From Thermoplasmata archaeon (GTDB lineage Archaea; Thermoplasmatota; Thermoplasmata; Lutacidiplasmatales; UBA184): DNA of 5,191 nucleotides. This document shows, in pieces, positions 1 through 5,191 of this stretch; within the stretch, counting starts at the first letter, position 1, and every line of letters starts with the position of its first letter. The stretch is taken from NCBI GenBank assembly GCA_030039825.1, contig JASHUV010000187.1, forward strand, positions 1 to 5,191. The letters run 5' to 3'. The notes below the pieces were generated by a model. That model saw nothing but the letters and a program-made list of their open reading frames with translations, had not been told where the DNA came from and did not search any database. The position numbers and the translations under genes were made by a program.

Positions 1-113
1 AACCCGCAGGAGGCGCAGACGCCCTTCTGCCGGTGGTAGGCGTGCTTGCCGCATCGGCGGCACACGACGTGGACGATCTTCCCGCCGCGACGGGACGGTG
101 TGCCCTTGCCCAT
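1..113 (-). CDS. rpl37e: 50S ribosomal protein L37e (3' end cut by window edge)
   Basis: Structural zinc-binding protein of the archaeal/eukaryotic large ribosomal subunit; bacteria have no counterpart, so this gene is the best archaeal marker in the window. The first 37 codons are visible, starting at ATG (113-111). The protein opens MGKGTPSRRGGKIVH, the typical family N-terminus, followed by CRRC at residues 18-21 and CASC at 33-36, the four cysteines of the L37e zinc ribbon, with the basic segment KHAYHRQK between them. The family is usually about 55-65 residues, so roughly the last third lies beyond position 1. It lies 56 bases downstream of the kinase-like gene on the same strand and could share its transcript. 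No strong Shine-Dalgarno precedes the ATG; the nearest purine run (GGTAGG) is weak. In many archaea this gene follows an LSm gene; here it does not. Confidence 0.93.
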   Translation of the reverse strand, partial: MGKGTPSRRGGKIVHVVCRRCGKHAYHRQKGVCASCG

Positions 114-124
114 GTCAGCGACCT

Positions 125-142
125 ACCGGGAGACCCGGTCTC
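125..142. repeat. Two overlapping perfect palindromes upstream of rpl37e
   Basis: The 56-base gap between the kinase-like stop (170) and the L37e ATG (113) holds ACCGGG-AGA-CCCGGT at 125-139 (6-bp arms, 3-base loop) and GAGACC-C-GGTCTC at 130-142 (6-bp arms, single central base). They share bases 130-139, so in RNA only one could form at a time; the second has too short a loop to fold as drawn and would need to open 1-2 pairs. This could be a regulator site, a hairpin in the rpl37e leader or chance in GC-rich DNA. There is no T-run, so nothing supports a standard archaeal terminator. Confidence 0.4.
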
Positions 143-169
143 GGAGCGCGCCGACGCGAGGGGAGCCAC

Positions 170-895
170 TTAACGCTTTGCCGGGGCCGGGCTCGGAGGG
201 AGGCCGGCGAAGGCGACGAGCACCCGGTCGGCGGGACCCGGCCCCGCCGGGCCGCGCCGGGGGAACCGGTCGATCGCCCGCGCCGCCCGCCGGGCCACGC
301 CGGTCGCCGGCCCCGTGGCCGCCAGGACGATCATCCGATCGCCGAGGATCGGACGGACGGAGCTCCGCCACACCGCGCGTTCGTACCGCCCCACGAGGGC
401 GTGCTGCCCGGCGAGGGTCGGGGGATGGACCCGCGGGTCCCCCGCCACCCGCCGGGCGGTCGCGCGGGGGTCGAGATCGAGGTAGACGGTCAGGTCGGGG
501 AGGCCGAGGCGTCCGCCGGCGATCGCCCTCCGCGCGCGGAGGAGGAGGACGCGGAGCGCCGGTGCGAGCTCCGGGCGCTCCCGGACGAGCCCGGCGGTGT
601 AGGAGACCGGGCCGAAGAACGCCGTGTCGAGCACGACCTCCGCGCCCCGTCGTCGGGCCCGTTCCGCCTCCGCGTACCGCCGGAGCTCCTCGCGCAGGAG
701 CCGGCCCTCGACCTCCCGCGCCCATCGGACGTCGCGCGCCGCGAGCGCGGGCCGCGGCTCGACCCGGTCGAACGCCTCGTCGATGAGGACCGCCCCGCGC
801 GCCTCGGCGAGCCGGCGGGCGACCGTGCTCTTGCCGACGCCCGACGCCCCCTCGAGGGCGATCGTTCGGCCGCCCGTCCGAGCGCCGTCCGCCAC
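170..895 (-). CDS. P-loop nucleoside/nucleotide kinase-like protein
   Basis: A 241-residue P-loop NTPase resembling deoxynucleoside or thymidylate kinases. Visible: Walker A GASGVGKST at residues 16-24, directly after the first beta strand (RTIALE); a DEAFDR segment at 39-44, where such kinases place an acidic residue near the substrate; VVLDTAFFGPVSYT at 87-100, a strand ending in Asp90 that resembles the Walker B/substrate region; and LTVYLDLDPRATARRV at 135-150, a strand-helix common to this fold. Start choice: the open frame extends to 1111, but GTG at 895 lies 7 bases after GGGAGG (908-903) and 15 residues before Walker A; upstream codons run through the promoter and into folP on the other strand. 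The Ala/Pro/Arg-rich C-terminal ~35 residues look disordered. It is followed by rpl37e after 56 bases. I cannot name the substrate; a small-molecule kinase or an RNA/DNA-end kinase is possible. Confidence 0.8.
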   Translation of the reverse strand: MADGARTGGRTIALEGASGVGKSTVARRLAEARGAVLIDEAFDRVEPRPALAARDVRWAREVEGRLLREELRRYAEAERARRRGAEVVLDTAFFGPVSYTAGLVRERPELAPALRVLLLRARRAIAGGRLGLPDLTVYLDLDPRATARRVAGDPRVHPPTLAGQHALVGRYERAVWRSSVRPILGDRMIVLAATGPATGVARRAARAIDRFPRRGPAGPGPADRVLVAFAGLPPSPAPAKR

Positions 896-902
896 GTGAG
901 CG

Positions 903-908
903 CCTCCC
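903..908 (-). promoter_or_regulatory. Shine-Dalgarno site fixing the kinase-like start
   Basis: On the minus strand GGGAGG (908 to 903) precedes GTG at 895 with a 7-base spacer. This is good spacing and complementarity to an anti-SD of the CCUCC type, and it decides the start of a reading frame that otherwise stays open for another 216 bases. Confidence 0.7.
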
Positions 909-930
909 GGGCGGGCCTCGCTCGGGGAGC

Positions 931-938
931 CTTTAATC
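931..938. promoter_or_regulatory. TATA-like island shared by divergent folP and kinase-like genes
   Basis: CTTTAATC (plus strand; GATTAAAG on the minus strand) is the only A/T-rich block between the divergent starts at 895 and 960. Read rightwards, its centre (about 934.5) is about 26 bases before the folP GTG at 960, the standard archaeal TATA-to-start-site distance, so transcription would begin at or next to the start codon. Read leftwards, the same spacing puts a start near 908, giving a leader of about 13 bases that holds the kinase Shine-Dalgarno. Purines (GGGGAG) lie just upstream on the plus strand, as expected for a TFB-recognition element. Promoter use is inferred from spacing and composition only. 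Confidence 0.6.
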
Positions 939-959
939 GCGCGCCCCCCTCCCCGCGAC

Positions 960-2237
960 GTGCCGGAGGGCGGCGGAGGGAGGGGGAGCGGACCGAATCG
1001 CTTCCACGCCCGGGTCCTCGACCTCGGCACGCTCACCGAGACGGCGGCGGAGATCGCCCGGACCGCCTCGGACCCGGAGGGCGTCGGGATCATGGCCCGG
1101 AAGGCCCGCATCTACCCGATCCACCTCGACGACGTGCCGCTCAAGGCGGCGCCGCTCCTCAAGCAGGAGCTCCTCGCCGTCGGGGGGGACTCCGCCCACG
1201 CCCGGGGCGTCGCCGACCACACCGCGGCGCGGACCGGTGTCGTCCTCCTCGCGACGTACGGGCAGTACCGACGCGTCCTGCCGAAGCTCGCCCGGCAGCC
1301 GTTCGGGCTCGCCGCCATCGGGGAAGCGATCGGATCGGCCCTCGACCACCGGCTCCGCCGGAAGGAACGGACGATCCCCGGCCTCCACCGCTCGTTCACC
1401 GTCGGGGGGGGGACCCGCGTGATGGGCGTCCTGAACGTGACGCCCGACAGCTTCTCCGACGGGGGTCGTTTCGCCGACCCGGAGGCGGCCGTGATCCAGG
1501 CGGTCCGCCTCGTCGAGGAGGGGGCCGACCTCCTCGACATCGGGGCGGAGTCGACGCGCCCCGGGGCCCTCGCCGTCGCCCCCGACGAGGAGTGGGAGCG
1601 CCTCGCCCCGGTGCTCTCCCGGCTCGGGAGCGAGGTGAGCGTGCCGATCTCGGTGGACACGCGGCACGCGGAGGTCGCCGAGAAGGCGCTCGCCGCCGGC
1701 GCCGATGTCGTGAACGACGTGAGCGGCCTCCGCGACCCGGCGATGCGCCAGGTCCTCGCGCGGACCGGCGCCCCGGCGATCGTCATGCACATGCGCGGGG
1801 ACCCGACGACGATGCGCGAGCACCTCGAGTACGCCGACCTGCGCGGGGAGGTCTACGGCGCGCTCGCCGATGCGTGCGCCCTCGCCGAGGCCGACGGGGT
1901 CGCCTCGGACCGCCTGCTCGTCGACCCGGGCCTCGGCTTCGGCAAGGGACCGGGCCAGGACCTCGAGCTCCTCGCCCACCTCGGCGAGTTCCGCTCGCTC
2001 GGCCACCCGGTCGTCGTGGGGGCCTCCCGGAAGTCGTTCCTCGGCGCCGTGCTCGGCGGCGCGCCCGTCGGGGACCGCGAGGAGGCGAGCCTCGCCGCCG
2101 CCGTCGCGGCCGCCCTCGCCGGGGCCGAGATCGTCCGGGTCCACTCGGTCCGGCCCACCGTCCGCGCGCTGAAGCTCGCGGACCGGCTGCGGGGCGCCGT
2201 GGCGGAGGAGGAGGCGCTCGTGACGGGCGCCGACTAG
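960..2237 (+). CDS. folP: Dihydropteroate synthase with N-terminal extension domain
   Basis: Condenses 6-hydroxymethyl-7,8-dihydropterin diphosphate with p-aminobenzoate to give 7,8-dihydropteroate in folate synthesis; a cytosolic TIM-barrel enzyme. All hallmark motifs are present: VMGVLNVTPDSFSDGG at 154-169 (diphosphate loop), DIGAESTRPG at 193-202, SVDT at 231-234, NDVSG at 252-256, MHMRG at 276-280, DPGLGFGK at 322-329, GASRKSFLG at 354-362 and RVH at 393-395. The protein is 425 residues against about 260-290 for the usual enzyme. The excess is N-terminal: residues about 18-140 form a separate domain containing APLLKQELLAVGGDSAHARG and RQPFGLAAIGEAI; I recall similar extensions in some bacterial dihydropteroate synthases. 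The GTG start has no Shine-Dalgarno before it, but sits at TATA distance, pointing to a leaderless mRNA. No other folate gene is visible. In some archaea the acceptor or product may be a modified pterin rather than classical folate. Confidence 0.92.
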   Translation: MPEGGGGRGSGPNRFHARVLDLGTLTETAAEIARTASDPEGVGIMARKARIYPIHLDDVPLKAAPLLKQELLAVGGDSAHARGVADHTAARTGVVLLATYGQYRRVLPKLARQPFGLAAIGEAIGSALDHRLRRKERTIPGLHRSFTVGGGTRVMGVLNVTPDSFSDGGRFADPEAAVIQAVRLVEEGADLLDIGAESTRPGALAVAPDEEWERLAPVLSRLGSEVSVPISVDTRHAEVAEKALAAGADVVNDVSGLRDPAMRQVLARTGAPAIVMHMRGDPTTMREHLEYADLRGEVYGALADACALAEADGVASDRLLVDPGLGFGKGPGQDLELLAHLGEFRSLGHPVVVGASRKSFLGAVLGGAPVGDREEASLAAAVAAALAGAEIVRVHSVRPTVRALKLADRLRGAVAEEEALVTGAD

Positions 2238-2259
2238 GTGGCCCGGCCCCCGGGGCCCC
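2238..2259. other. Convergent intergenic gap with GC palindrome, no T-run
   Basis: Only 22 bases separate the folP stop (plus strand) from the zinc-ribbon stop (minus strand). The gap is almost pure G+C and contains CCCCGGGG (2248-2255), and GGCCC (2240-2244) can pair with GGGCC (2253-2257). A short hairpin is possible on either strand, but archaeal termination usually needs a U-rich stretch, absent here on both sides. Transcripts may therefore read into the opposite gene; no terminator is called. Confidence 0.4.
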
Positions 2260-2433
2260 TCAGGCGCCCTTCGCGTCGAGCGGCGCGTCGGTCTCGTAGA
2301 CGAGCGAGCCGACGTAGTCGCAGGAACGGCAGTGGTAGACCTGGCCGAGGATCATGCCCCCGACGATCTCGAGGTCGCTCGAGTTGCAGTGGGGGCAGTG
2401 CTTGATGGGCTTACCCCTCGCCCGCCTCTTCAT
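2260..2433 (-). CDS. Small zinc-ribbon protein overlapping the gyrA end
   Basis: A 57-residue protein with four cysteines in two knuckles, CPHC at residues 13-16 and CRSC at 35-38, the spacing of a rubredoxin-like zinc ribbon. Between and after them come [17 protein letters not shown] and DYVGSLVYE; the pattern HC..C.S.D(10-15)Y.C..C.YVG.LV.E resembles small archaeal zinc-ribbon proteins of unknown function. The first 11 residues ([11 protein letters not shown]) are strongly basic, as in a nucleic-acid-binding tail. The start is the only ATG in frame (2433), giving a 23-base overlap with the gyrA stop codon (2413-2411) in another frame; GGAGGG (2450-2445) lies 11 bases upstream, rather far. 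Translational coupling to gyrA is likely. The knuckle spacing, the charged start and the clean stop just after the last conserved part argue for a real gene. Function unknown; an RNA polymerase- or ribosome-associated ribbon, or an accessory protein, is possible. Confidence 0.82.
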   Translation of the reverse strand: MKRRARGKPIKHCPHCNSSDLEIVGGMILGQVYHCRSCDYVGSLVYETDAPLDAKGA

Positions 2434-5020
2434 CGTCGGCGCGGCCCTCCGGTCCCTCGTCGGAGGGCCCGTCCTCGCCCTCCTCCCCCCCGTCGCCGCC
2501 GTCGTCGGTCCCGGCCGGCCCCGCGGGGTCCTCGGTCACGGCCTCGGCGCCGCCGATCGCGGCGGGGAGGAGCGTCACGTCCTTCACCTCGTCGCCCTCG
2601 TCGAGCCGGATGATCCGCACGCCGAGGGTCAGCCGGCCCTGGGAGCGGATCGAGGCGGCGGAGAGGCGGATCGCGATCCCGCGCTGGGTCGTCACGAGGA
2701 CCTCGCTCGCCTCGGAGGTCGGCAGGACCGCGACGACCTCGCCGTTCCGGCCGCCGGTCCGGATCGTGCGGACGCCGTGGGCGCCCCGCTTCGTCTCGCG
2801 GTAGTCGTCGACCGGCGAGCGCTTCCCGAAGCCGGTGGAGGTGATCGTCAGGAGGTCGGGGAACCGGGCGTCGACCGGCGCCATCGCCACGACCCGGTCG
2901 CCCTTCTCCTCCGAGAGCCGCACCCCGATGACGCCGTAGGTGGCCCGACCCGTCGGCCGGATCTCGCCGACGGGGAAGCGGACGAGCTGACCGGAGCGGG
3001 TCGCGAGCACCGTCTCGGAGGTCTCCCCGGTCAGGAGGGCGACGTCGACGAGCTCGTCGCCCTCCTCGAGGAGGACGGCCTGGATGCCGTTCGTGCGGAT
3101 GTTCTGGAACTCGTCGAGGCCGGTGCGCTTGACGAGACCGTTCTTGGTCGCGAAGAGGAGGGAGCCCTCCGTCGCGAGGTCCCGGACGGCGAGGAGCGTC
3201 TGGACGCTCTCCGTCGGCTTGAGCTTCGGCAGGAGGTTCACGACGGCCTTCCCCTTCGCGTGGCGACCCCCCTCGGGCAGCTCGTAGCTCTTCAACCGGT
3301 AGACGCGTCCGAGGTTCGTGAAGAACAGGAGGTTGTCGTGGGTCCGGGTGAGGAAGGTCCGGATGACGTAGTCCTCCTCCTTCGTCTCCATCCGGACGAG
3401 GCCGCGACCCCCGCGGCGCTGCCGGCGGTACTGGTCGAGCGGGAGGCGCTTGATGTAGCCGTCGCGGGTGACGAGGACCACGACGTCCGTGTCGGGGATG
3501 AGATCCTCGAGGGTGCGCTCCGTGAAGACCGGGACGATCTGGGTGCGGCGGGCGTCCCCGAACCGCTCCTTGAGGTCGAGGAGCTCCCGCCGGACGAGGT
3601 CGTCGAGCGCGGCCGGCGAGCCCAGGATGACCTTGTAGCGGGCGATCTCGGCGTCCTTCGCGGCCTTCTCGGTCAGGACGGCCTCGCGCTCGAGGGCGGT
3701 GAGGCGGGCGAGGCGCATGTCGAGGATCGCCTTCGCCTGCTCGCTCGAGAGCAGGAACTTCCCCATCAGGGCGCTCTCGGCAGCGGGGGCGTCGGCCGAC
3801 CGCCGGATGATCCGGATGACCTCGTCGATGTGGTCGATGGCGACGAGGAAGCCCTCGAGGATGTGCCGGCGCGCCTCGGCCTTGGCGAGGTCGGAGCGCG
3901 TGCGCTTGACGAGGATGTCCCGGCGGTGGTCGAGGTGGCGGAGGAGGAGCTCGGAGAGCGGCAGGACCTTCGGCCGCCCGTCGACGAGACAGAGGTTGAT
4001 CACGCCGAAGGTGGTCTCGAGCGGCGTGTGCTCGTAGACGCGGTTGAGCACGATCTCCGCCGGGGCGTCCCGGCGGAGCTCGAGGACCACGCTCGTGCCG
4101 TGGCGGTCGGACTCGTCCTTCAGGTCGACGATCCCGTCGAGCCGCTTGGTCTTCACGAGGTCGGCGATGAGCTCGAGCAGGGAGGTCTTGTTGACCTCGT
4201 AGGGGATCTCGGTGATGACGATCTCGTCCCGGCCGTCGCGCTCGCGGATCGCCGCCTTCCCCCGGAGCCTCAGCATCCCGCGGCCGGTGGCATAGGCGTC
4301 GCGCAGCCCGTCGGAGGCGGCGAGGAGCCCGCCCGTGGGAAAGTCCGGCCCGGGAAGCTTCGCCATGATCTCGTCGAGCGAGGCGGCGGGCTTCCCGAGC
4401 ACGAGGAGCAGGGCGTCGACGACCTCGCCGAGATTGTGAGGGGGCATGTTCGTCGCCATGCCGACGGCGATCCCGGCGGACCCGTTGACGAGCAGGTTCG
4501 GGAGCTTCCCCGGGAGGAGCTTCGGCTCCTTCAGCGTCCCGTCGAAGTTGTCGTCCCAGTCGACGGTGTCCTTCTCGATGTCCTCGAGGACCTCGACGGC
4601 GAGCGCGGAGAGCCGGGCCTCGGTGTACCGCATCGCGGCCGGCGAGTCCCCGTCGATCGAGCCGAAGTTCCCCTGCCCGTCGATGAGCGGGTAGCGCAGC
4701 GAGAAGGGCTGCGCCATCCGGACGAGAGCGTCGTAGACGGAGAGGTCCCCGTGGGGGTGGTACTTGCCGAGGACGTCGCCGACGGTGCGGGCCGACTTCC
4801 GGTAGGCCTTGTCGTGCGTCGCGCCGCTCTCCCACATCGACCAGAGGATGCGGCGCTGGACCGGCTTCAGACCGTCCCGCCCGTCGGGCAGGGCCCGCCC
4901 GACGATGACGCTCATCGCGTAATCGATGTAGGAGCGGTGCATCTCCCGCTCCACCGAGTGGTCGTGCACCCGGGACGGGTCGTCCTTCGCCGGCGCCGCC
5001 GGGGGGGTCGGCGCGCTCAC
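2411..5020 (-). CDS. gyrA: DNA gyrase subunit A
   Basis: Cleavage/rejoining and DNA-wrapping subunit of the A2B2 type IIA topoisomerase that introduces negative supercoils; euryarchaea acquired it from bacteria. Length 869 residues (E. coli 875). Order: N-terminal arm and winged-helix ([27 protein letters not shown], 31-57), the quinolone-determining helix ([19 protein letters not shown], 86-104), active-site Tyr132 in AAMRYTE, the [20 protein letters not shown] tower segment, the coiled-coil dimer gate (roughly 375-490), and a six-bladed pinwheel. The GyrA box QRRGGRG at 534-540 identifies gyrase rather than topoisomerase IV. Residues 825-869 form an acidic tail (18 Asp/Glu, one Arg). Leu93 stands where E. 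coli has Ser83; Asp97 matches Asp87. GTG at 5020 is chosen for GGGGAGG four bases upstream and the GTGA overlap with the preceding gene. No gyrB is in the window. Confidence 0.98.
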   Translation of the reverse strand: MSAPTPPAAPAKDDPSRVHDHSVEREMHRSYIDYAMSVIVGRALPDGRDGLKPVQRRILWSMWESGATHDKAYRKSARTVGDVLGKYHPHGDLSVYDALVRMAQPFSLRYPLIDGQGNFGSIDGDSPAAMRYTEARLSALAVEVLEDIEKDTVDWDDNFDGTLKEPKLLPGKLPNLLVNGSAGIAVGMATNMPPHNLGEVVDALLLVLGKPAASLDEIMAKLPGPDFPTGGLLAASDGLRDAYATGRGMLRLRGKAAIRERDGRDEIVITEIPYEVNKTSLLELIADLVKTKRLDGIVDLKDESDRHGTSVVLELRRDAPAEIVLNRVYEHTPLETTFGVINLCLVDGRPKVLPLSELLLRHLDHRRDILVKRTRSDLAKAEARRHILEGFLVAIDHIDEVIRIIRRSADAPAAESALMGKFLLSSEQAKAILDMRLARLTALEREAVLTEKAAKDAEIARYKVILGSPAALDDLVRRELLDLKERFGDARRTQIVPVFTERTLEDLIPDTDVVVLVTRDGYIKRLPLDQYRRQRRGGRGLVRMETKEEDYVIRTFLTRTHDNLLFFTNLGRVYRLKSYELPEGGRHAKGKAVVNLLPKLKPTESVQTLLAVRDLATEGSLLFATKNGLVKRTGLDEFQNIRTNGIQAVLLEEGDELVDVALLTGETSETVLATRSGQLVRFPVGEIRPTGRATYGVIGVRLSEEKGDRVVAMAPVDARFPDLLTITSTGFGKRSPVDDYRETKRGAHGVRTIRTGGRNGEVVAVLPTSEASEVLVTTQRGIAIRLSAASIRSQGRLTLGVRIIRLDEGDEVKDVTLLPAAIGGAEAVTEDPAGPAGTDDGGDGGEEGEDGPSDEGPEGRADDEEAGEG
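3401..3421 (-). other. GyrA-box coding segment
   Basis: Encodes QRRGGRG, residues 534-540 of GyrA, in the first blade of the C-terminal pinwheel. In characterised gyrases this seven-residue box is required to wrap DNA and supercoil, and differs from E. coli QRRGGKG by one Lys-to-Arg change. Its intact state predicts a supercoiling gyrase rather than a decatenase. Confidence 0.9.
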
Positions 5021-5190
5021 GAGGCCTCCCCGAGGGGCAGCTGGGCGCTCAGGCGCCGATCCATCTCGGCGAGGAAGGCGTCCCGCGACGCCGCCGGGAT
5101 CGTCGCCCCGCTCGCCACGCGGTGGCCGCCGCCTTCGCCGCCGACCGAGCTCGCCGACTCGCGGAACGCCACGGCGAGGTCGAGCCCGCG
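5017..5190 (-). CDS. RecJ-like DHH/DHHA1 phosphoesterase, C-terminal end only
   Basis: The last 57 codons of a gene that enters from the right edge. The fragment includes [21 protein letters not shown], then [12 protein letters not shown], the glycine/histidine-rich GGH..A.GA motif of the DHHA1 domain, which binds nucleic acid or substrate in RecJ-type single-strand nucleases, nanoRNases and related phosphoesterases. The spacing to the C-terminus ([13 protein letters not shown], a closing helix) fits archaeal RecJ-like proteins (RecJ/GAN/Cdc45 relatives). The catalytic DHH domain lies outside the window, so activity cannot be judged. The stop TGA (5019-5017) overlaps the gyrA GTG in a GTGA quartet, pointing to co-transcription and coupled translation with gyrA. 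Alternatives: a cyclic-dinucleotide or oligonucleotide DHH phosphoesterase. Confidence 0.8.
   Translation of the reverse strand, partial: RGLDLAVAFRESASSVGGEGGGHRVASGATIPAASRDAFLAEMDRRLSAQLPLGEAS
5025..5031 (-). promoter_or_regulatory. Shine-Dalgarno site for gyrA inside the DHH gene
   Basis: GGGGAGG on the minus strand (5031 to 5025) precedes the gyrA GTG at 5020 by four bases and lies within the last codons of the DHH-family gene. It supports GTG at 5020 over the in-frame GTG at codon 18, and fits reinitiation by ribosomes ending the upstream gene. Confidence 0.65.
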
Positions 5191-5191
5191 G

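Noticed and set aside
896..1111. N-terminal 72 codons of the minus-strand kinase open frame
   Set aside because: They run through the divergent promoter and antisense to the folP start; GTG at 895 has a well-spaced Shine-Dalgarno and sits just before Walker A.
933..2144. 403-codon minus-strand open frame antisense to folP
   Set aside because: Its translation is Gly/Arg/Asp/Glu-rich without recognisable motifs, while the opposite strand encodes every dihydropteroate synthase motif.
2238..2259. Bidirectional terminator between folP and the zinc-ribbon gene
   Set aside because: A GC hairpin is possible but no T-run exists on either strand, so termination is not supported.
98..2299. 733-codon plus-strand open frame spanning the kinase region and folP
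   Set aside because: Arg/Pro/Gly-rich translation with no family motif; it lies antisense to the kinase-like gene and out of frame with folP. Long stop-free shadows are expected at this GC content.
2430..4835. 801-codon minus-strand open frame overlapping gyrA
   Set aside because: Same strand, shifted frame of gyrA; Arg/Pro-rich low-complexity translation with no domain signature.
1..5191. CRISPR array, insertion sequence, tRNA/rRNA gene, or phage/defence island
   Set aside because: No spaced direct repeats, transposase motifs, terminal inverted repeats, tRNA-like folds or defence domains were seen; coding density is near complete with housekeeping genes.

Overview
This is a gene-dense, very GC-rich (roughly 70% by eye) stretch of archaeal chromosome. 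The archaeal call rests on three observations. The left edge encodes an L37e-type ribosomal protein, which bacteria lack. The right edge encodes the C-terminus of an archaeal-style RecJ-like DHH/DHHA1 protein. The divergent intergenic region holds a lone A/T island at TATA-box distance from a leaderless start. A bacterial-type gyrase A and a folate-type dihydropteroate synthase fit a euryarchaeon. A high-GC Thermoplasmatota lineage is my guess, but this is inference; the proteins lack the pervasive acidity of haloarchaea.

Layout. At the left (positions 1-895), two genes run on the minus strand: a P-loop nucleotide-kinase-like protein, then, after 56 bases that hold two overlapping palindromes, rpl37e, which runs off the window. 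At 931-937 a single TATA-like island sits between this pair and the divergent plus-strand gene folP (960-2237). FolP is a dihydropteroate synthase with about 140 extra N-terminal residues. folP converges, with 22 bases between stop codons, on a second minus-strand cluster. Read in transcription order from the right edge, that cluster is: the 3' end of a RecJ-like DHH gene, gyrA (4-base stop/start overlap), and a 57-residue zinc-ribbon protein (23-base overlap with the end of gyrA).

How the genes relate. The right cluster looks like a translationally coupled DNA-maintenance operon: a DHH-type nuclease/phosphoesterase and the gyrase cleavage subunit, plus a small metal-binding protein of unknown role. 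No gyrB lies in the window. FolP makes 7,8-dihydropteroate in folate (or a related pterin) synthesis and has its own promoter. The kinase is not assignable to a substrate.

The window is mostly ordinary housekeeping; I see no mobile element, CRISPR array, defence system or new multi-gene system. The points most worth a second look are the Leu in GyrA at the position of the E. coli quinolone-contact Ser83, the one-island divergent promoter with a leaderless GTG start, the N-terminal domain of FolP, and the small zinc-ribbon gene that an ORF caller with a length cut-off would miss.
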